From: Alphaproteobacteria bacterium
GTDB lineage: Bacteria > Pseudomonadota > Alphaproteobacteria > UBA9219 > RFNS01
Length of the DNA stretch: 64,000 nucleotides
Direction of reading: 5' to 3'
Assembly (NCBI GenBank): GCA_016124955.1
Contig: WGMR01000003.1
Location: forward strand, 124,001-188,000
Shown here: positions 16,386 through 25,669 of the stretch, piece by piece
Numbering within the stretch: position 1 is the first letter of the stretch
Layout of the letters: the number at the start of each line of letters is the position of its first letter
Notes under the pieces: generated by a model
What the model saw: only the letters and a program-made list of their open reading frames with translations
The model's database searches: none
Told to the model about the DNA's origin: nothing
Translations under genes and position numbers: made by a program

Positions 16386-17462
16386 TTATTTCAAAATTGG
16401 CTCAAGGATGGCCCTGTCTTTTTCAAGCCATGCAAAAATTTCATCAAGTATGACGGAAACCTTGCGTTTCGGCTTCCACCCGGTTGCTTTCGTGACAGCG
16501 GCATTATCCGTAACGTAATAAGGAATATCCGCCGGACGTGTTTTCTTATCTGCCCTAACAGATATCTTTTTTCCGCGGCTTGCGCACAAATCGGTTAGTT
16601 CGCGCAAAGAGACGCTGATATCCTGCCCGCCGCCTGCATTAAAAACCATGCCGTTTAATTTATTCAAATTCCTGAGCTGGCAAGCGATAAGATCATACAA
16701 ATCTGCCACGTGTAATATATCGCGCACCTGCATGCCCTTGCCGCCAAACCCGCTATAGGAAAGCTTGCCGCCATACAGGTGCCGCGCAGCCCACAGCACA
16801 ATGAAGCCTTGATCAACCTTGCCCATTTGCCACGGCCCCGTGAGCACCCCGCAGCGGTTGATAACAGCCCGCATTCCATATGCCGCCGCATATTCCTGCA
16901 CCAGCATTTCAGCCGCCAGCTTGGTTGCCCCGTACAGCGAACGTACGCCGCAAATCGGGAATTCATCCGAAATGCCGCGTGCCGACCAGCCCACCCCCTT
17001 TTTTCCTGGCGCAATAACAAGCCGGTTTTTCTTTTCGATCAAAGGCAGGTTGCGCAATGCGGCAATGGGGTACACTCGGCTCGATGACAAGAACACCGTA
17101 TCGGCCCTATGCCGGCGGGCCGCTTCCAGCGCATTGAAAGTGCCTGTAAGATTTGTGTTGATCAGATAACGCGGATCGCCGTCATACCCGGCATGCACCG
17201 AAGGTTCCGCCGCACAATCAATCAGCAAATCGAACCCATCAACGGCTGCAAGATCTTCGGGACAGCGAATATCGCCATGAACAAACCCAACCCCGGCCTT
17301 GCGCAGGCGCGGAAGCGTCAGCTCGCTGCCGCGACGCTTCAGATTATCGAAGGCAAAAACATTGGCGCGGCCATGTTCGCGCTTAAGCATGATGGCTATG
17401 TTGGAGCCAACAAAACCGGCGCCGCCCGTCACCAGAATATTTTTGTAGTTATTGACAGCCAT
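16386..17462 (-). CDS. NAD-dependent nucleotide-sugar epimerase/dehydratase (extended SDR)
   Basis: The 358-aa protein opens with the dinucleotide-binding motif VTGGAGFVGSN and the acidic FAFDNLKRRG, and has the active-site pair in LYGATKLAAE near residue 178 with the Ser region FLSSSRVYP before it. The pattern SSSRVY and the later GKGMQVRDILHVADL resemble CDP-tyvelose/CDP-paratose 2-epimerases more than UDP-galactose 4-epimerases. It therefore probably changes a sugar stereocentre in an NDP-sugar made by the neighbouring decarboxylase or imported from elsewhere; the exact substrate cannot be told. Its ATG follows the UXS-like stop codon with no spacer base, a sign of coupling. Confidence 0.8.
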   Translation of the reverse strand: MAVNNYKNILVTGGAGFVGSNIAIMLKREHGRANVFAFDNLKRRGSELTLPRLRKAGVGFVHGDIRCPEDLAAVDGFDLLIDCAAEPSVHAGYDGDPRYLINTNLTGTFNALEAARRHRADTVFLSSSRVYPIAALRNLPLIEKKNRLVIAPGKKGVGWSARGISDEFPICGVRSLYGATKLAAEMLVQEYAAAYGMRAVINRCGVLTGPWQMGKVDQGFIVLWAARHLYGGKLSYSGFGGKGMQVRDILHVADLYDLIACQLRNLNKLNGMVFNAGGGQDISVSLRELTDLCASRGKKISVRADKKTRPADIPYYVTDNAAVTKATGWKPKRKVSVILDEIFAWLEKDRAILEPILK

Positions 17463-18416
17463 TTATGCCCCGGCAAACAAGGACCGGAAATATTCGATCG
17501 TGGGCTTCAACCCTTCCCGCAGCGGAATAGCAGGTTCCCAGCCGAGGGCCGATTTTGCCAGGCTGATATCAGGCCGTCTTTGCTTCGGATCATCCGGTGG
17601 CATTGGTTTCTTTTCGATCTTCGATTTGGATCCGGTCATCTCGATCACTATCTCCGCCAATTCGCGGATGGTAAATTCACCGGGGTTACCGATATTAACG
17701 GGGCCGGTAAAATCATCGCCCGTGTCCATAAGCTTCATCAAACCGCTGACCAGATCATCCACATAACAGAAGGAGCGGGTTTGCTGGCCGTCGCCGAAAA
17801 TGGTGATAGGCTTGTTTTGCAGCGCCTGCACGATAAAGCTGGATACCACGCGTCCGTCATTCGGGTGCGTACGCGGTCCGTAGGTATTGAAAATACGCGC
17901 CACCTTGATGGGCATCTTGTGCTGGCGGCGATAATCAAAGAACAGCGTTTCAGCACAGCGCTTGCCTTCATCATAACATGCGCGCGGCCCGATCGGATTG
18001 ACGTTGCCCCAATATGATTCGATTTGCGGATGAACAGACGGGTCACCATAGACTTCGCTGGTCGAGGAAAGCAGTATCTTTGCCCGTCTGCGCTTGGCGA
18101 GCCCGAGCATGTTGATCGAGCCCATGACACTGGTTTTCGTGGTTTGTACCGGGTCAAACTGGTAATGGATCGGCGATGCCGGGCAAGCGAGGCTATAAAT
18201 TTCGTCAACCTCCACATAAAGCGGGAAGGTCACATCATGCCGCGCCAGCTCGAAATTCGGGTTGCCCAGCAAATGGTGAACGTTTTCACGCGTGCCTGTA
18301 AAAAAATTATCGACACAAAGGACGGAATGCCCCTGCTTCAGTAAACGTTCACATAAATGCGACCCGATGAAGCCGGCGCCGCCGGTTACCAACACCCGCT
18401 TATAACTACGCTGCAT
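17463..18416 (-). CDS. UDP-glucuronate decarboxylase (UDP-xylose synthase) type enzyme
   Basis: Extended SDR of 317 aa with [49 protein letters not shown] and the catalytic block [13 protein letters not shown], a set of motifs typical of UDP-glucuronate decarboxylases, which use NAD to make UDP-xylose from UDP-glucuronate. Later landmarks are [24 protein letters not shown] and [11 protein letters not shown]. Length equals soluble bacterial UXS enzymes. It is the first gene of the five-gene operon running to 13021 and lies downstream of motB. UDP-xylose or a 4-keto-pentose would then be an expected building block of the glycan. Confidence 0.88.
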   Translation of the reverse strand: MQRSYKRVLVTGGAGFIGSHLCERLLKQGHSVLCVDNFFTGTRENVHHLLGNPNFELARHDVTFPLYVEVDEIYSLACPASPIHYQFDPVQTTKTSVMGSINMLGLAKRRRAKILLSSTSEVYGDPSVHPQIESYWGNVNPIGPRACYDEGKRCAETLFFDYRRQHKMPIKVARIFNTYGPRTHPNDGRVVSSFIVQALQNKPITIFGDGQQTRSFCYVDDLVSGLMKLMDTGDDFTGPVNIGNPGEFTIRELAEIVIEMTGSKSKIEKKPMPPDDPKQRRPDISLAKSALGWEPAIPLREGLKPTIEYFRSLFAGA

Positions 18417-18494
18417 GATTCCACCGCAACCTATTGAATTTCAGACATTTATTCAGATATAGGCCGGGAATGCAAGCCCACGCCTAAGCAGCGG

Positions 18495-19577
18495 TTATTG
18501 CACGGTGATGGGGATGGCCCCGCCTTCGGATGCCGATGATTTCTGGCTTCTAAGCAGCACAAAGCTTATGCGGCGGTTAAGCGGCGATAGCGGGTCGGAG
18601 GGGTTCAGAAGCTCGGTATCCGCCTTGCCGACGACACTGGCGATACGATCCGGCGGCATACCGTAATCTATCAGCGCCCTGCGGCTCGCATTGGCGCGGT
18701 CGCTTGAAAGCTCCCAATTGGAATAGCCGTCGTCGCGTCTGAACGGGTTGCCGTCCGTATGGCCGGTAATCGCGATGCGGTTGGGCATTTTCTGGGTCAC
18801 CTGCGTGATCTGCTGCATCAACTTTTTACCGGCTTCCGAGAACACGGAGCTGCCGAGCGGGAACATGGCTGTTTGCTCCTGATCCACAATTTGTATGCGG
18901 AACCCTTCTGCGGTTCTGTCCATCACAAGGTTGCGGCGCAGCTCGCTAAGCTCGGGTACCGATTGAATGGCCTGCCGCAATTCCTGCTCGGCTTGCACAA
19001 ATTCGGCTTCTTCCAGTTGGGCGGCGATGCTTTGCTTCTGCTCGGTCGTTAACGCAACTTTCTTTGCCTGTTTACCCGTATCGTCGAGCGCAACCTTGGG
19101 TAACACCACGTTATTTTTGCTGTTACGCCCTTCAAGCATTAGGTAGCTGGCGGAATCCCCGCGGGTTTTATTTTTGTCTTGCAAAAGATTGGTTTTATCA
19201 ACCGCGCTTACCGGGGATTTTAAAGCAAGCTGCGATCCGCTTGATGTGACCGAACGACCGCCAAGCGTGCCGCCTGAACCGCTGGTGAGGGAATGGCTTG
19301 CGACCTGCGGGTCGAAATAGCTTGAAAGGCCTTCCTTTTGTACCGGCGTGGTTGCGACAAGCATCCAGAGCAGCATAAAAAACGCCATCATGGCTGTTGC
19401 AAAATCGGCGTACGCAACCTTCCACGCACCATGGCCGCTGAGCGCTTTTTTGATGCGCTTGCGTTTGGCAACCCTGACAAGAACAATTTCAACCGGTTTG
19501 CCGTTTCTATATGTGTTCTGCCAGCGTTGATCGGACGAGCGGCTATTCGGCGGCCGCGCTGATGACATAAACGGCAT
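18495..19577 (-). CDS. motB: Flagellar motor stator protein MotB
   Basis: The protein (360 aa) has the MotB hallmark near residue 48: a single helix after WKVAYADFATAMMAFFMLLW, with the essential proton-binding Asp in YADFATAM. A linker of about 140 residues follows. The OmpA-like peptidoglycan-binding domain (about 225-350) shows ITGHTDGNPF, SNWELSSDRANA, and NRRISFVLL. It is inner-membrane anchored and fixes the stator to the cell wall in the periplasm. motA is not adjacent. The linker is Ser/Gly/Lys-rich and longer than in E. coli. Its position between two glycosylation blocks hints that the glycan genes serve the flagellum, as in other alphaproteobacteria, but this is inference. Confidence 0.92.
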   Translation of the reverse strand: MPFMSSARPPNSRSSDQRWQNTYRNGKPVEIVLVRVAKRKRIKKALSGHGAWKVAYADFATAMMAFFMLLWMLVATTPVQKEGLSSYFDPQVASHSLTSGSGGTLGGRSVTSSGSQLALKSPVSAVDKTNLLQDKNKTRGDSASYLMLEGRNSKNNVVLPKVALDDTGKQAKKVALTTEQKQSIAAQLEEAEFVQAEQELRQAIQSVPELSELRRNLVMDRTAEGFRIQIVDQEQTAMFPLGSSVFSEAGKKLMQQITQVTQKMPNRIAITGHTDGNPFRRDDGYSNWELSSDRANASRRALIDYGMPPDRIASVVGKADTELLNPSDPLSPLNRRISFVLLRSQKSSASEGGAIPITVQ

Positions 19578-19771
19578 TAGCTACCACCATGCTTGAGGAG
19601 GCAGAATGACAACTAAATCATTGCTGTATGCAAACTATGCCAAATCAATATTAAGAAAGCGCAAGGGAATACAATGCGGTTTGCTAAAATACTTCGATAA
19701 TTTGCTTTGAAAATCCGTGCGCCGGGTATGACAAATTTGGCGATTCCGGAAAAGTCAGCTCAGAGGCTGTG

Positions 19772-21079
19772 CTACGCCGCACCGACATCCGACAGGAAAT
19801 CCAGCGCTTGCGCCAGATCCGTCAGAATATCATCGGCATCTTCTAGCCCGATCGAAAGCCGAAGCGTCCCCGGCCCTACGCTTACGAGCGCCTTTTCCTG
19901 CTCATTGAGCTGCCTGTGCGTCGTGGTGTCTGGGTACACGATCAGGGATCGGGTTTCTCCGATATTAGCAAGGTGGGTAAACAATTTCAGCCGCTCGATC
20001 AACTTGGCTGCAGCCGGGCGCCCGCCTTTCAGATCGGCGAGCAAGATCGCCCCGGTGCCGCGCGGCAAATATTTTGCAACGCGTTCTTTTTCCGGGCTAT
20101 CCGGCAGCCCGGCATATTTCACTGAAGCAATAGCAGGATGTTTCTGTAAATATAAGGCTACCTTCATGGCGTTGCTCACATGCCTGTCCATACGCAACGG
20201 CAAGGTTTCGATGCCCGTGATAGTCAGGAAAGCATTCATGGGCGCAAGCGCCGGGCCTTGCACGGTCAGGTTCTGGCGCAGCAAAACCGCCAGCGCCTTC
20301 TTGCCATAGGTATCGATAAGCGGCGGCGTTCCTTTTCTCGGATGCGGTTTGCCGAGCGCCGGAAAGCGATCATCCTTTGCCCAATCGAAATGACCGCTAT
20401 CGATGATAATGCCGCCGATGGAATTACCATGGCCATTCAGATATTTTGTACAGGAATGGATGACAATATCGGCCCCGTGCTTGAAGGGTTGGCACAGGTA
20501 GGGGGAAGCCATCGTGTTATCGACGATGAACGGAATATGATGCTGCTTCGCGAGTTTCGCGATCCCTTCAAAATCCGCCACAAGATTATCCGGGTTCGAA
20601 AGTGATTCCAGGAATATAGCTTTTGTTTTCGGCGAAATTTGCGCGGCGAAGCTGGCGGCATCGGCCGGGTTCGCCCATTTTACCTTAATGCCGTATTTCG
20701 TGAAAATTCCCGTGAACAGGGCATAGGAACCGCCAAACACGTTGGGCACCGCGATAAGCTCGTCGCCCGGCCCCAGCAGCGCATCAATGATCAACATGGT
20801 CGCGGACTGGCCCGAAGCCACAGCCACGGCGGCAAGCCCGCCCTCCAGCGCCGTTATGCGCTCTTCCAGAACCCGCGTGGTCGGATTCCCGCAGCGGGTG
20901 TAGTTGAACCCTTCCAAATCAGCCCAGGCAAAAAGCGCCGTCGCCTTATCGAGGTTTTCAATGGCGTATGATGCTGTTTGATATACCGGGGTCACTGCAG
21001 CCCCGGTTACGGGATCAGGGCGTGCGCCGGCGTGGATCGCCAGTGTCGAGAAGCCGGGTGCTTCTGTCTTTTTTGCCAT
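19772..21079 (-). CDS. metY: O-acetylhomoserine sulfhydrylase (OAH aminocarboxypropyltransferase)
   Basis: A PLP enzyme of the Cys/Met metabolism family; the 435-aa length and the lysine motif IHSCTKYLNGHGNSIGG fit the MetY subgroup, which makes homocysteine directly from O-acetylhomoserine and sulfide. Other landmarks are TRCGNPTTRVLEERI, ASGQSAT and SLSNPDN; the C-terminus ends with RLSIGLEDADDI. The start is strongly supported by AAGGAGGG six bases upstream. It is the last gene of the metF-metE-metB-like-metY operon, ten bases after its upstream neighbour, and so is expected to be under the SAM-II-like leader. Confidence 0.92.
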   Translation of the reverse strand: MAKKTEAPGFSTLAIHAGARPDPVTGAAVTPVYQTASYAIENLDKATALFAWADLEGFNYTRCGNPTTRVLEERITALEGGLAAVAVASGQSATMLIIDALLGPGDELIAVPNVFGGSYALFTGIFTKYGIKVKWANPADAASFAAQISPKTKAIFLESLSNPDNLVADFEGIAKLAKQHHIPFIVDNTMASPYLCQPFKHGADIVIHSCTKYLNGHGNSIGGIIIDSGHFDWAKDDRFPALGKPHPRKGTPPLIDTYGKKALAVLLRQNLTVQGPALAPMNAFLTITGIETLPLRMDRHVSNAMKVALYLQKHPAIASVKYAGLPDSPEKERVAKYLPRGTGAILLADLKGGRPAAAKLIERLKLFTHLANIGETRSLIVYPDTTTHRQLNEQEKALVSVGPGTLRLSIGLEDADDILTDLAQALDFLSDVGAA

Positions 21080-21089
21080 GGATCCCTCC

Positions 21090-22253
21090 TTATATCTTTA
21101 AAGCCTGCTCCAGATCAGCCTGCAGGTCATGAACGTCCTCAATGCCAACCGAAAGTCGTACAAGCCCCTCATCCATTCCCATTTCCTTTTGCGCAGCGGC
21201 AGGAACGACCGCGTGGCTCATGGCCGCCGGGTATTCAATCAGACTTTCGATCCCGCCAAGGCTGATAGCGAGCGTGAACAGCTTGCATTTCTTCAGCATG
21301 GCTTCAGCCGCCTTGCGGCTACCCTTCAGCTCGATTGAAATCATGCCGCCGAAATGCCGCATCTGCTTTTTGGCCAGCGCATGCTGTGGATGGCTGGCAA
21401 GGCCGGGATAGAACACGCGGCCAACTTCCGGCCTGCTTTCGAGCCAGGCTGCGAGCTTCATCGCATTTTCACAATGGCGCTGCATACGCACGCCCAGCGT
21501 TTTAAGGCCGCGATGCATCAGGAAACTATCGAACGGCCCCGCGATACTGCCGACAGCGTTCTGGATATAACCGATTTTGTCCGCAAGCTCTTGGCGGGCC
21601 GCAACGGCAACGCCGCCCACGACATCGGAATGACCGCCTATATATTTGGTGGCCGAATGCACCACAATATCCATGCCCAAATCCAGCGGCTTTTGCACCC
21701 AAGGCGAAGCGAAGGTGTTGTCAACGACCGTAAGGATATTCCGCTTCTTTGCCTGGTCTGCGATAGCGGCAAGGTCCACGATCCTTAAAAGCGGATTGCT
21801 GGGGCTTTCGACCCAGATCATCCGCGTTTCCGGCTTGATGACGGCCCCAAGCGCGGCCGGGTCGCACAGATCAGTATAGGTCACGCTAAGCTTGGCGGAA
21901 TGACGGCGTACACGCTCGAACAGGCGATGCGTGCCGCCATAAACATCTTTCGTCGTAACGATGTGCGAACCCGGCTCAAGCAGTTCAAGCACGGCGGCCT
22001 CGGCCGCCATACCGGAAGCAAAGGCAAACCCACCGGCGCCGCCCTCAAGTGCCGCTATAGCTCCCTCAAAGGCAAAACGGGTGGGATTATGGCTGCGTCC
22101 GTAATCGAAACCCTTATGGATGCCCGGGGCTTCCTGCGCGTAGGTCGAGGTTGCATATATTGGGGTTATGACGGCGCCCGTAGCCGGGTCATGCGCCTGC
22201 CGCGCATGAATGGCGCATGTATCGAAGCCGCGAACCAGATCTTCTTTTTTCAC
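21090..22253 (-). CDS. Cystathionine gamma-synthase / gamma-lyase family PLP enzyme
   Basis: A 387-aa PLP enzyme of the trans-sulfuration group. Visible signatures are YGRSHNPTRFAFE, ASGMAAEAAV, the substrate loop VYGGTHRLFERV, VESPSNPLL and the PLP lysine in VHSATKYIGGHSDVVGG. The sequence does not decide between cystathionine gamma-synthase (MetB, forward) and gamma-lyase (reverse trans-sulfuration); the methionine operon context and the presence of metY next to it favour a methionine-related role. The start codon is GTG 22253. It stands between metE (60-base gap) and metY (10-base gap). Confidence 0.85.
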   Translation of the reverse strand: MKKEDLVRGFDTCAIHARQAHDPATGAVITPIYATSTYAQEAPGIHKGFDYGRSHNPTRFAFEGAIAALEGGAGGFAFASGMAAEAAVLELLEPGSHIVTTKDVYGGTHRLFERVRRHSAKLSVTYTDLCDPAALGAVIKPETRMIWVESPSNPLLRIVDLAAIADQAKKRNILTVVDNTFASPWVQKPLDLGMDIVVHSATKYIGGHSDVVGGVAVAARQELADKIGYIQNAVGSIAGPFDSFLMHRGLKTLGVRMQRHCENAMKLAAWLESRPEVGRVFYPGLASHPQHALAKKQMRHFGGMISIELKGSRKAAEAMLKKCKLFTLAISLGGIESLIEYPAAMSHAVVPAAAQKEMGMDEGLVRLSVGIEDVHDLQADLEQALKI

Positions 22254-22313
22254 GCTTCTTGCCCCTGCTCCATTGTCGCCCCGCAGCCAAAGCCGCGGGG
22301 CGGATGGATCGCA

Positions 22314-24665
22314 TCAGGCCGCCTTGTCTGCGTTCACTTTCGCTTTGCCCTTAGGCAATTTGAATTGCTCGCGCAGAACGCGGGCGGCAGTTACCATGTT
22401 TGCCAGTGCGGCCTTGGTTTCAGGCCAGCCACGGGTTTTAAGACCGCAATCCGGGTTTACCCAGATCCGCTCGACCGGCAGCAGCTTTGCCGCCTTTTCG
22501 ATCAGGTCCTTCATTTCATCGACCGATGGAACGCGCGGACTGTGGATGTCATAGACGCCAGGACCGATTTCGTTCGGATACTTGAAATCGACGAATGCGT
22601 TCAACAGTTCCATCTGCGAACGTGCGGTTTCAACCGAGATGACGTCGGCATCCATCCCGGCGATTGCCGTGATGATGTCGTTGAACTCGGAATAGCACAT
22701 ATGCGTATGGATCTGCGTATCGTCGCGCACATCCGCACCGCACAGACGGAAGCATTCCACCGCCCATTCGATGTATTCGGGCCTTTTGGCGCTTTGCAGC
22801 GGCAAGCCTTCGCGGATCGCGGGCTCGTCGATCTGGATCGCCGCAATACCCGCCTTTTCAAGGTCCAGCACCTCGTCGCAGATCGCAAGCGCAATCTGAC
22901 GGCAGGTTACCGAACGCGGCTGATCGTTACGCACGAATGACCATTGCAGAATGGTCACCGGGCCGGTCAGCATGCCCTTGACTGGTTGCGCGGTCAGGGA
23001 TTGCGCGAACTTGGTCCAGCGTACCGTCATCGGGCCCTTGCGGGTGATGTCGCCGAAAATAATCGGCGGCTTCACGCAGCGCGAACCGTAGGACTGCACC
23101 CATCCGTTGCCCGTAAAGGCAAAGCCCTGCAGCTGTTCACCGAAATATTCGACCATGTCGTTGCGCTCGAACTCGCCATGCACAAGCACATCAAGGCCCG
23201 CTTCTTCCTGCCACTTGATGGTCTGGCGGGTCTGTTCTTCAAGGAACGCATCATATTCCGCTTGCGTCTTGCGGCCTGCCCGCCAATCGGCGCGGGCGGC
23301 ACGGATTTCCTTGGTTTGCGGGAAAGAACCGATCGTGGTGGTCGGCAACCCCGGCAAATCAAGCCGCTTGGCCTGCGCCACGCGGCGCTTTTCATACGGG
23401 CTGTTGCGGTTGGCCTGCTGCGAACTGATCGCTTGAACGCGCTGCTTGACCGTAGGGTTGTGGATACGGGCGGAGCTTCGGCGCGCAGCAATGGCTTCAC
23501 GGGAAGCCGCGATCGCCTGCTCGGCTTTCGCGTCCGCACCGCTGGCCGCCTTGGCCAGCGTCGCGATTTCGTCAAGCTTCTGCGTTGCGAAAGCAAGCCA
23601 GCTTTTCAGCTCGTCATCCAGCTTGGTTTCGACAGAAAGATCGATCGGGCTATGCAACAGCGAGCAGCTTGGCGCAACCCACACGCGGTCAGCGCCAAGC
23701 GCCTTCACGGCCTTCTGCACTTGCTTAAGCGCGCCATCAAGATCGGCGCGCCAGATGTTACGGCCATCGATCACACCGACCGAAAGCACGGTCTGGGCAG
23801 GAAGCGCCTTAAGCACGGCATCAAGCTGGCCGGGGGCGCGCACCAGATCGATGTGCAACGCTTCGGTCTTCAGGCCGCAAGCCGTTTCAAGGTTCTGTTC
23901 AATCGTGTCGAAGTAGGTCGCCAGCACGATCTTCGGGCGCTTCTGAAGCGCCGTCAGCGTCGCATAGGCCTGCGACAGTGCCTTTTGCACCGCCGGGCTC
24001 TTATCGAGCGCGAGCACGGGCTCGTCGATCTGGACCCATTCGGCCCCGGCCGCCGCCAGCTTTTCAAGGATCTGGCTATAGACGGGAAGCAAGCGCGGCA
24101 GCAAAGCCAACGGATCGCTCTGATCACGGCATTTACCGACAGAAAGAAAGGTCACCGGGCCAAGCAGGACCGGGCGCGTCGTGATGCCGAGCGCCTTGGC
24201 TTCCAGGAATTCATCAACCGGCTTCGTGCTTGAAAGCGCGAACTGCTGATCGGATTCGAACGCGGGAACGATGTAGTGATAGTTGGTATCGAACCACTTG
24301 GTCATCTCAAGCGCGGGAACGTCCTTGGGGTTATCGCTCTTGTGCTGATGACCGCAGCAGCTGTCCTGATGGCCCCTGGCCATGGCAAAATAGGTGTGCA
24401 GATCGGCTTTGCCGCCGTATGCGGCCGGGATAGCGCCCGTTAACATGATTGTATCGAGCACATGGTCATACAGGGTAAAATCGTTCGAGGGAATCTGGTC
24501 GATGCCCGCATCTTTTTGCAACTTCCAGTGGCGCGCACGCAGCTCCTTGGCTGTTGCCTGAAGTTGCTCTTCGGTTTGCTTGCCGGCCCAGTACGCTTCC
24601 AGCGCTGCCTTGAGCTCACGCTTGAGACCGACGCGCGGAAAACCAAGATTCGTTGCCAAAACCAT
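22314..24665 (-). CDS. metE: Cobalamin-independent methionine synthase
   Basis: Transfers a methyl group from methyltetrahydropteroyl-glutamate to homocysteine, the last step of methionine synthesis, without B12. It is slightly longer (783 aa) than E. coli MetE (753 aa). The N-terminal half begins ATNLGFPRVGLKRELK and the catalytic C-terminal half has TTIGSFPQT, the zinc ligands His and Cys in IHTHMCYSEF and a third ligand Cys in VNPDCGLKTRGW. The folate donor is supplied by MetF, encoded 18 bases upstream. MetE is expensive and oxidation-sensitive, so the SAM-responsive leader in front of the operon makes sense. Confidence 0.97.
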   Translation of the reverse strand: MVLATNLGFPRVGLKRELKAALEAYWAGKQTEEQLQATAKELRARHWKLQKDAGIDQIPSNDFTLYDHVLDTIMLTGAIPAAYGGKADLHTYFAMARGHQDSCCGHQHKSDNPKDVPALEMTKWFDTNYHYIVPAFESDQQFALSSTKPVDEFLEAKALGITTRPVLLGPVTFLSVGKCRDQSDPLALLPRLLPVYSQILEKLAAAGAEWVQIDEPVLALDKSPAVQKALSQAYATLTALQKRPKIVLATYFDTIEQNLETACGLKTEALHIDLVRAPGQLDAVLKALPAQTVLSVGVIDGRNIWRADLDGALKQVQKAVKALGADRVWVAPSCSLLHSPIDLSVETKLDDELKSWLAFATQKLDEIATLAKAASGADAKAEQAIAASREAIAARRSSARIHNPTVKQRVQAISSQQANRNSPYEKRRVAQAKRLDLPGLPTTTIGSFPQTKEIRAARADWRAGRKTQAEYDAFLEEQTRQTIKWQEEAGLDVLVHGEFERNDMVEYFGEQLQGFAFTGNGWVQSYGSRCVKPPIIFGDITRKGPMTVRWTKFAQSLTAQPVKGMLTGPVTILQWSFVRNDQPRSVTCRQIALAICDEVLDLEKAGIAAIQIDEPAIREGLPLQSAKRPEYIEWAVECFRLCGADVRDDTQIHTHMCYSEFNDIITAIAGMDADVISVETARSQMELLNAFVDFKYPNEIGPGVYDIHSPRVPSVDEMKDLIEKAAKLLPVERIWVNPDCGLKTRGWPETKAALANMVTAARVLREQFKLPKGKAKVNADKAA

Positions 24666-24683
24666 CGTAATACCCTTCCTTCG

Positions 24684-25622
24684 TTACGGTTGTACCTGTT
24701 GCTTATCTTTATCTGGCGCGAGCTTTTCACATATCGCCGAAACCAGCTCGCTCTTGTTCAGCGCATAAAAATGAAAGTCATTCACGCCCTCACGGTCCAG
24801 CACTTCGCACAGCTCCGTAGCATGCGCGACCGATTCCCCAAACAGGGCTTTTTCATCCCCGCCATGCTTTTCAAAACGAGCCCCGAAACCGGCCGGAACA
24901 AGCGTGCCGCATCCCTTTGCAAAGCGCGTTATCTGTTCAATGTTGTGTACGGGCATGATGCCCGGCACCAGTGCGACCTTTATGCCCGCGGCCGCAACCT
25001 TATCACGGAAACGCAGGAATGTTGCAGGCTCAAAGAAAAACTGGCTGATGGCGATGATGGCGCCCGCTTCGACCTTGCGCTTCAGGTGATCAAGGTCCTG
25101 TTGGGGCGATTGGGCCATGGGATGGACATCGGGGTATGCGCCCACCGCAACATCGAAGCCGTATTTGCCGTGCAAATCCGCGACAAAATCAACCGTGTTT
25201 TCATACGCGTCCGCCGGGGCCGGATCGCCGCTCTCAACGGCATCGCCGCGAATAGCAACGATACGCTTGATGCCAAGCTTCCGGTATTCGCCGAGCACCT
25301 GTTCGATCCGGGCGCGGCTCAGCCTTGAAAAAGCAATATGCGGCGCGACGGCAAGATCAAATTTTTTGCGTATGGTGCTGACAACTTCATAAGTTCCGTC
25401 AACCGCGGAACCGCCCGCGCCGCATGTGATCGTCACATGGTGCGGGTTCCATTGCGCAAGATCGCCGATCGCCTGCAGCAGCTTTTCTGCGCCGGCTTCG
25501 GTTTTCGGGGGAAAGAATTCGAAGGAGATTCCCGTCCGCGCTTCAGGCACGCCGTTCTCCGTATAGTGGCCTGCGTCTGTTTCCGGTGCTTGGAAACGCG
25601 CAGTCGCCTGGAAAAAAGACAT
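24684..25622 (-). CDS. metF: 5,10-methylenetetrahydrofolate reductase
   Basis: A FAD-dependent TIM-barrel enzyme (312 aa) that reduces methylene-THF to methyl-THF for MetE. Landmarks are ISFEFFPPKTEAG, VTITCGAGGS, IKRIVAIRGD, ISQFFFEPATFLRF and LVPGIMPVHN. The ATG at 25622 follows a GGAG seven bases upstream that is part of a hairpin (see the terminator entry). It is the first gene of the methionine operon and the direct target of the leader riboswitch. Confidence 0.96.
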   Translation of the reverse strand: MSFFQATARFQAPETDAGHYTENGVPEARTGISFEFFPPKTEAGAEKLLQAIGDLAQWNPHHVTITCGAGGSAVDGTYEVVSTIRKKFDLAVAPHIAFSRLSRARIEQVLGEYRKLGIKRIVAIRGDAVESGDPAPADAYENTVDFVADLHGKYGFDVAVGAYPDVHPMAQSPQQDLDHLKRKVEAGAIIAISQFFFEPATFLRFRDKVAAAGIKVALVPGIMPVHNIEQITRFAKGCGTLVPAGFGARFEKHGGDEKALFGESVAHATELCEVLDREGVNDFHFYALNKSELVSAICEKLAPDKDKQQVQP

Positions 25623-25627
25623 AAAAA

Positions 25628-25662
25628 AACTCCGCAGTCCGAAACGAGGGAGCCACAGAGTT
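25628..25662 (-). terminator. Hairpin plus U7 at the metF start: terminator or ribosome-site sequestering stem
   Basis: On the minus strand AACTCTGTGG (25653-25662) pairs over ten base pairs, including G-U pairs, with CTGCGGAGTT (25628-25637) around a 15-base loop. Seven T follow (25623-25629) and then the metF ATG. The GGAG Shine-Dalgarno sits in the 3' arm. The element could act as an intrinsic terminator, as a translational block, or both; it lies directly downstream of the SAM-II-like aptamer and is its probable expression platform. Confidence 0.6.
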
Positions 25663-25669
25663 GATCTGC

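Noticed and set aside
19628-19643. TGGCATAGTTTGCA on the minus strand upstream of motB, resembling a sigma54 (-24/-12) flagellar promoter
   Set aside because: The distance between GG and GC is two bases shorter than the strict sigma54 spacing, so it cannot be supported as a functional element.
22944-24233. 429-codon open frame on the plus strand opposite metE
   Set aside because: Antisense shadow caused by codon bias; metE on the other strand has all catalytic residues.
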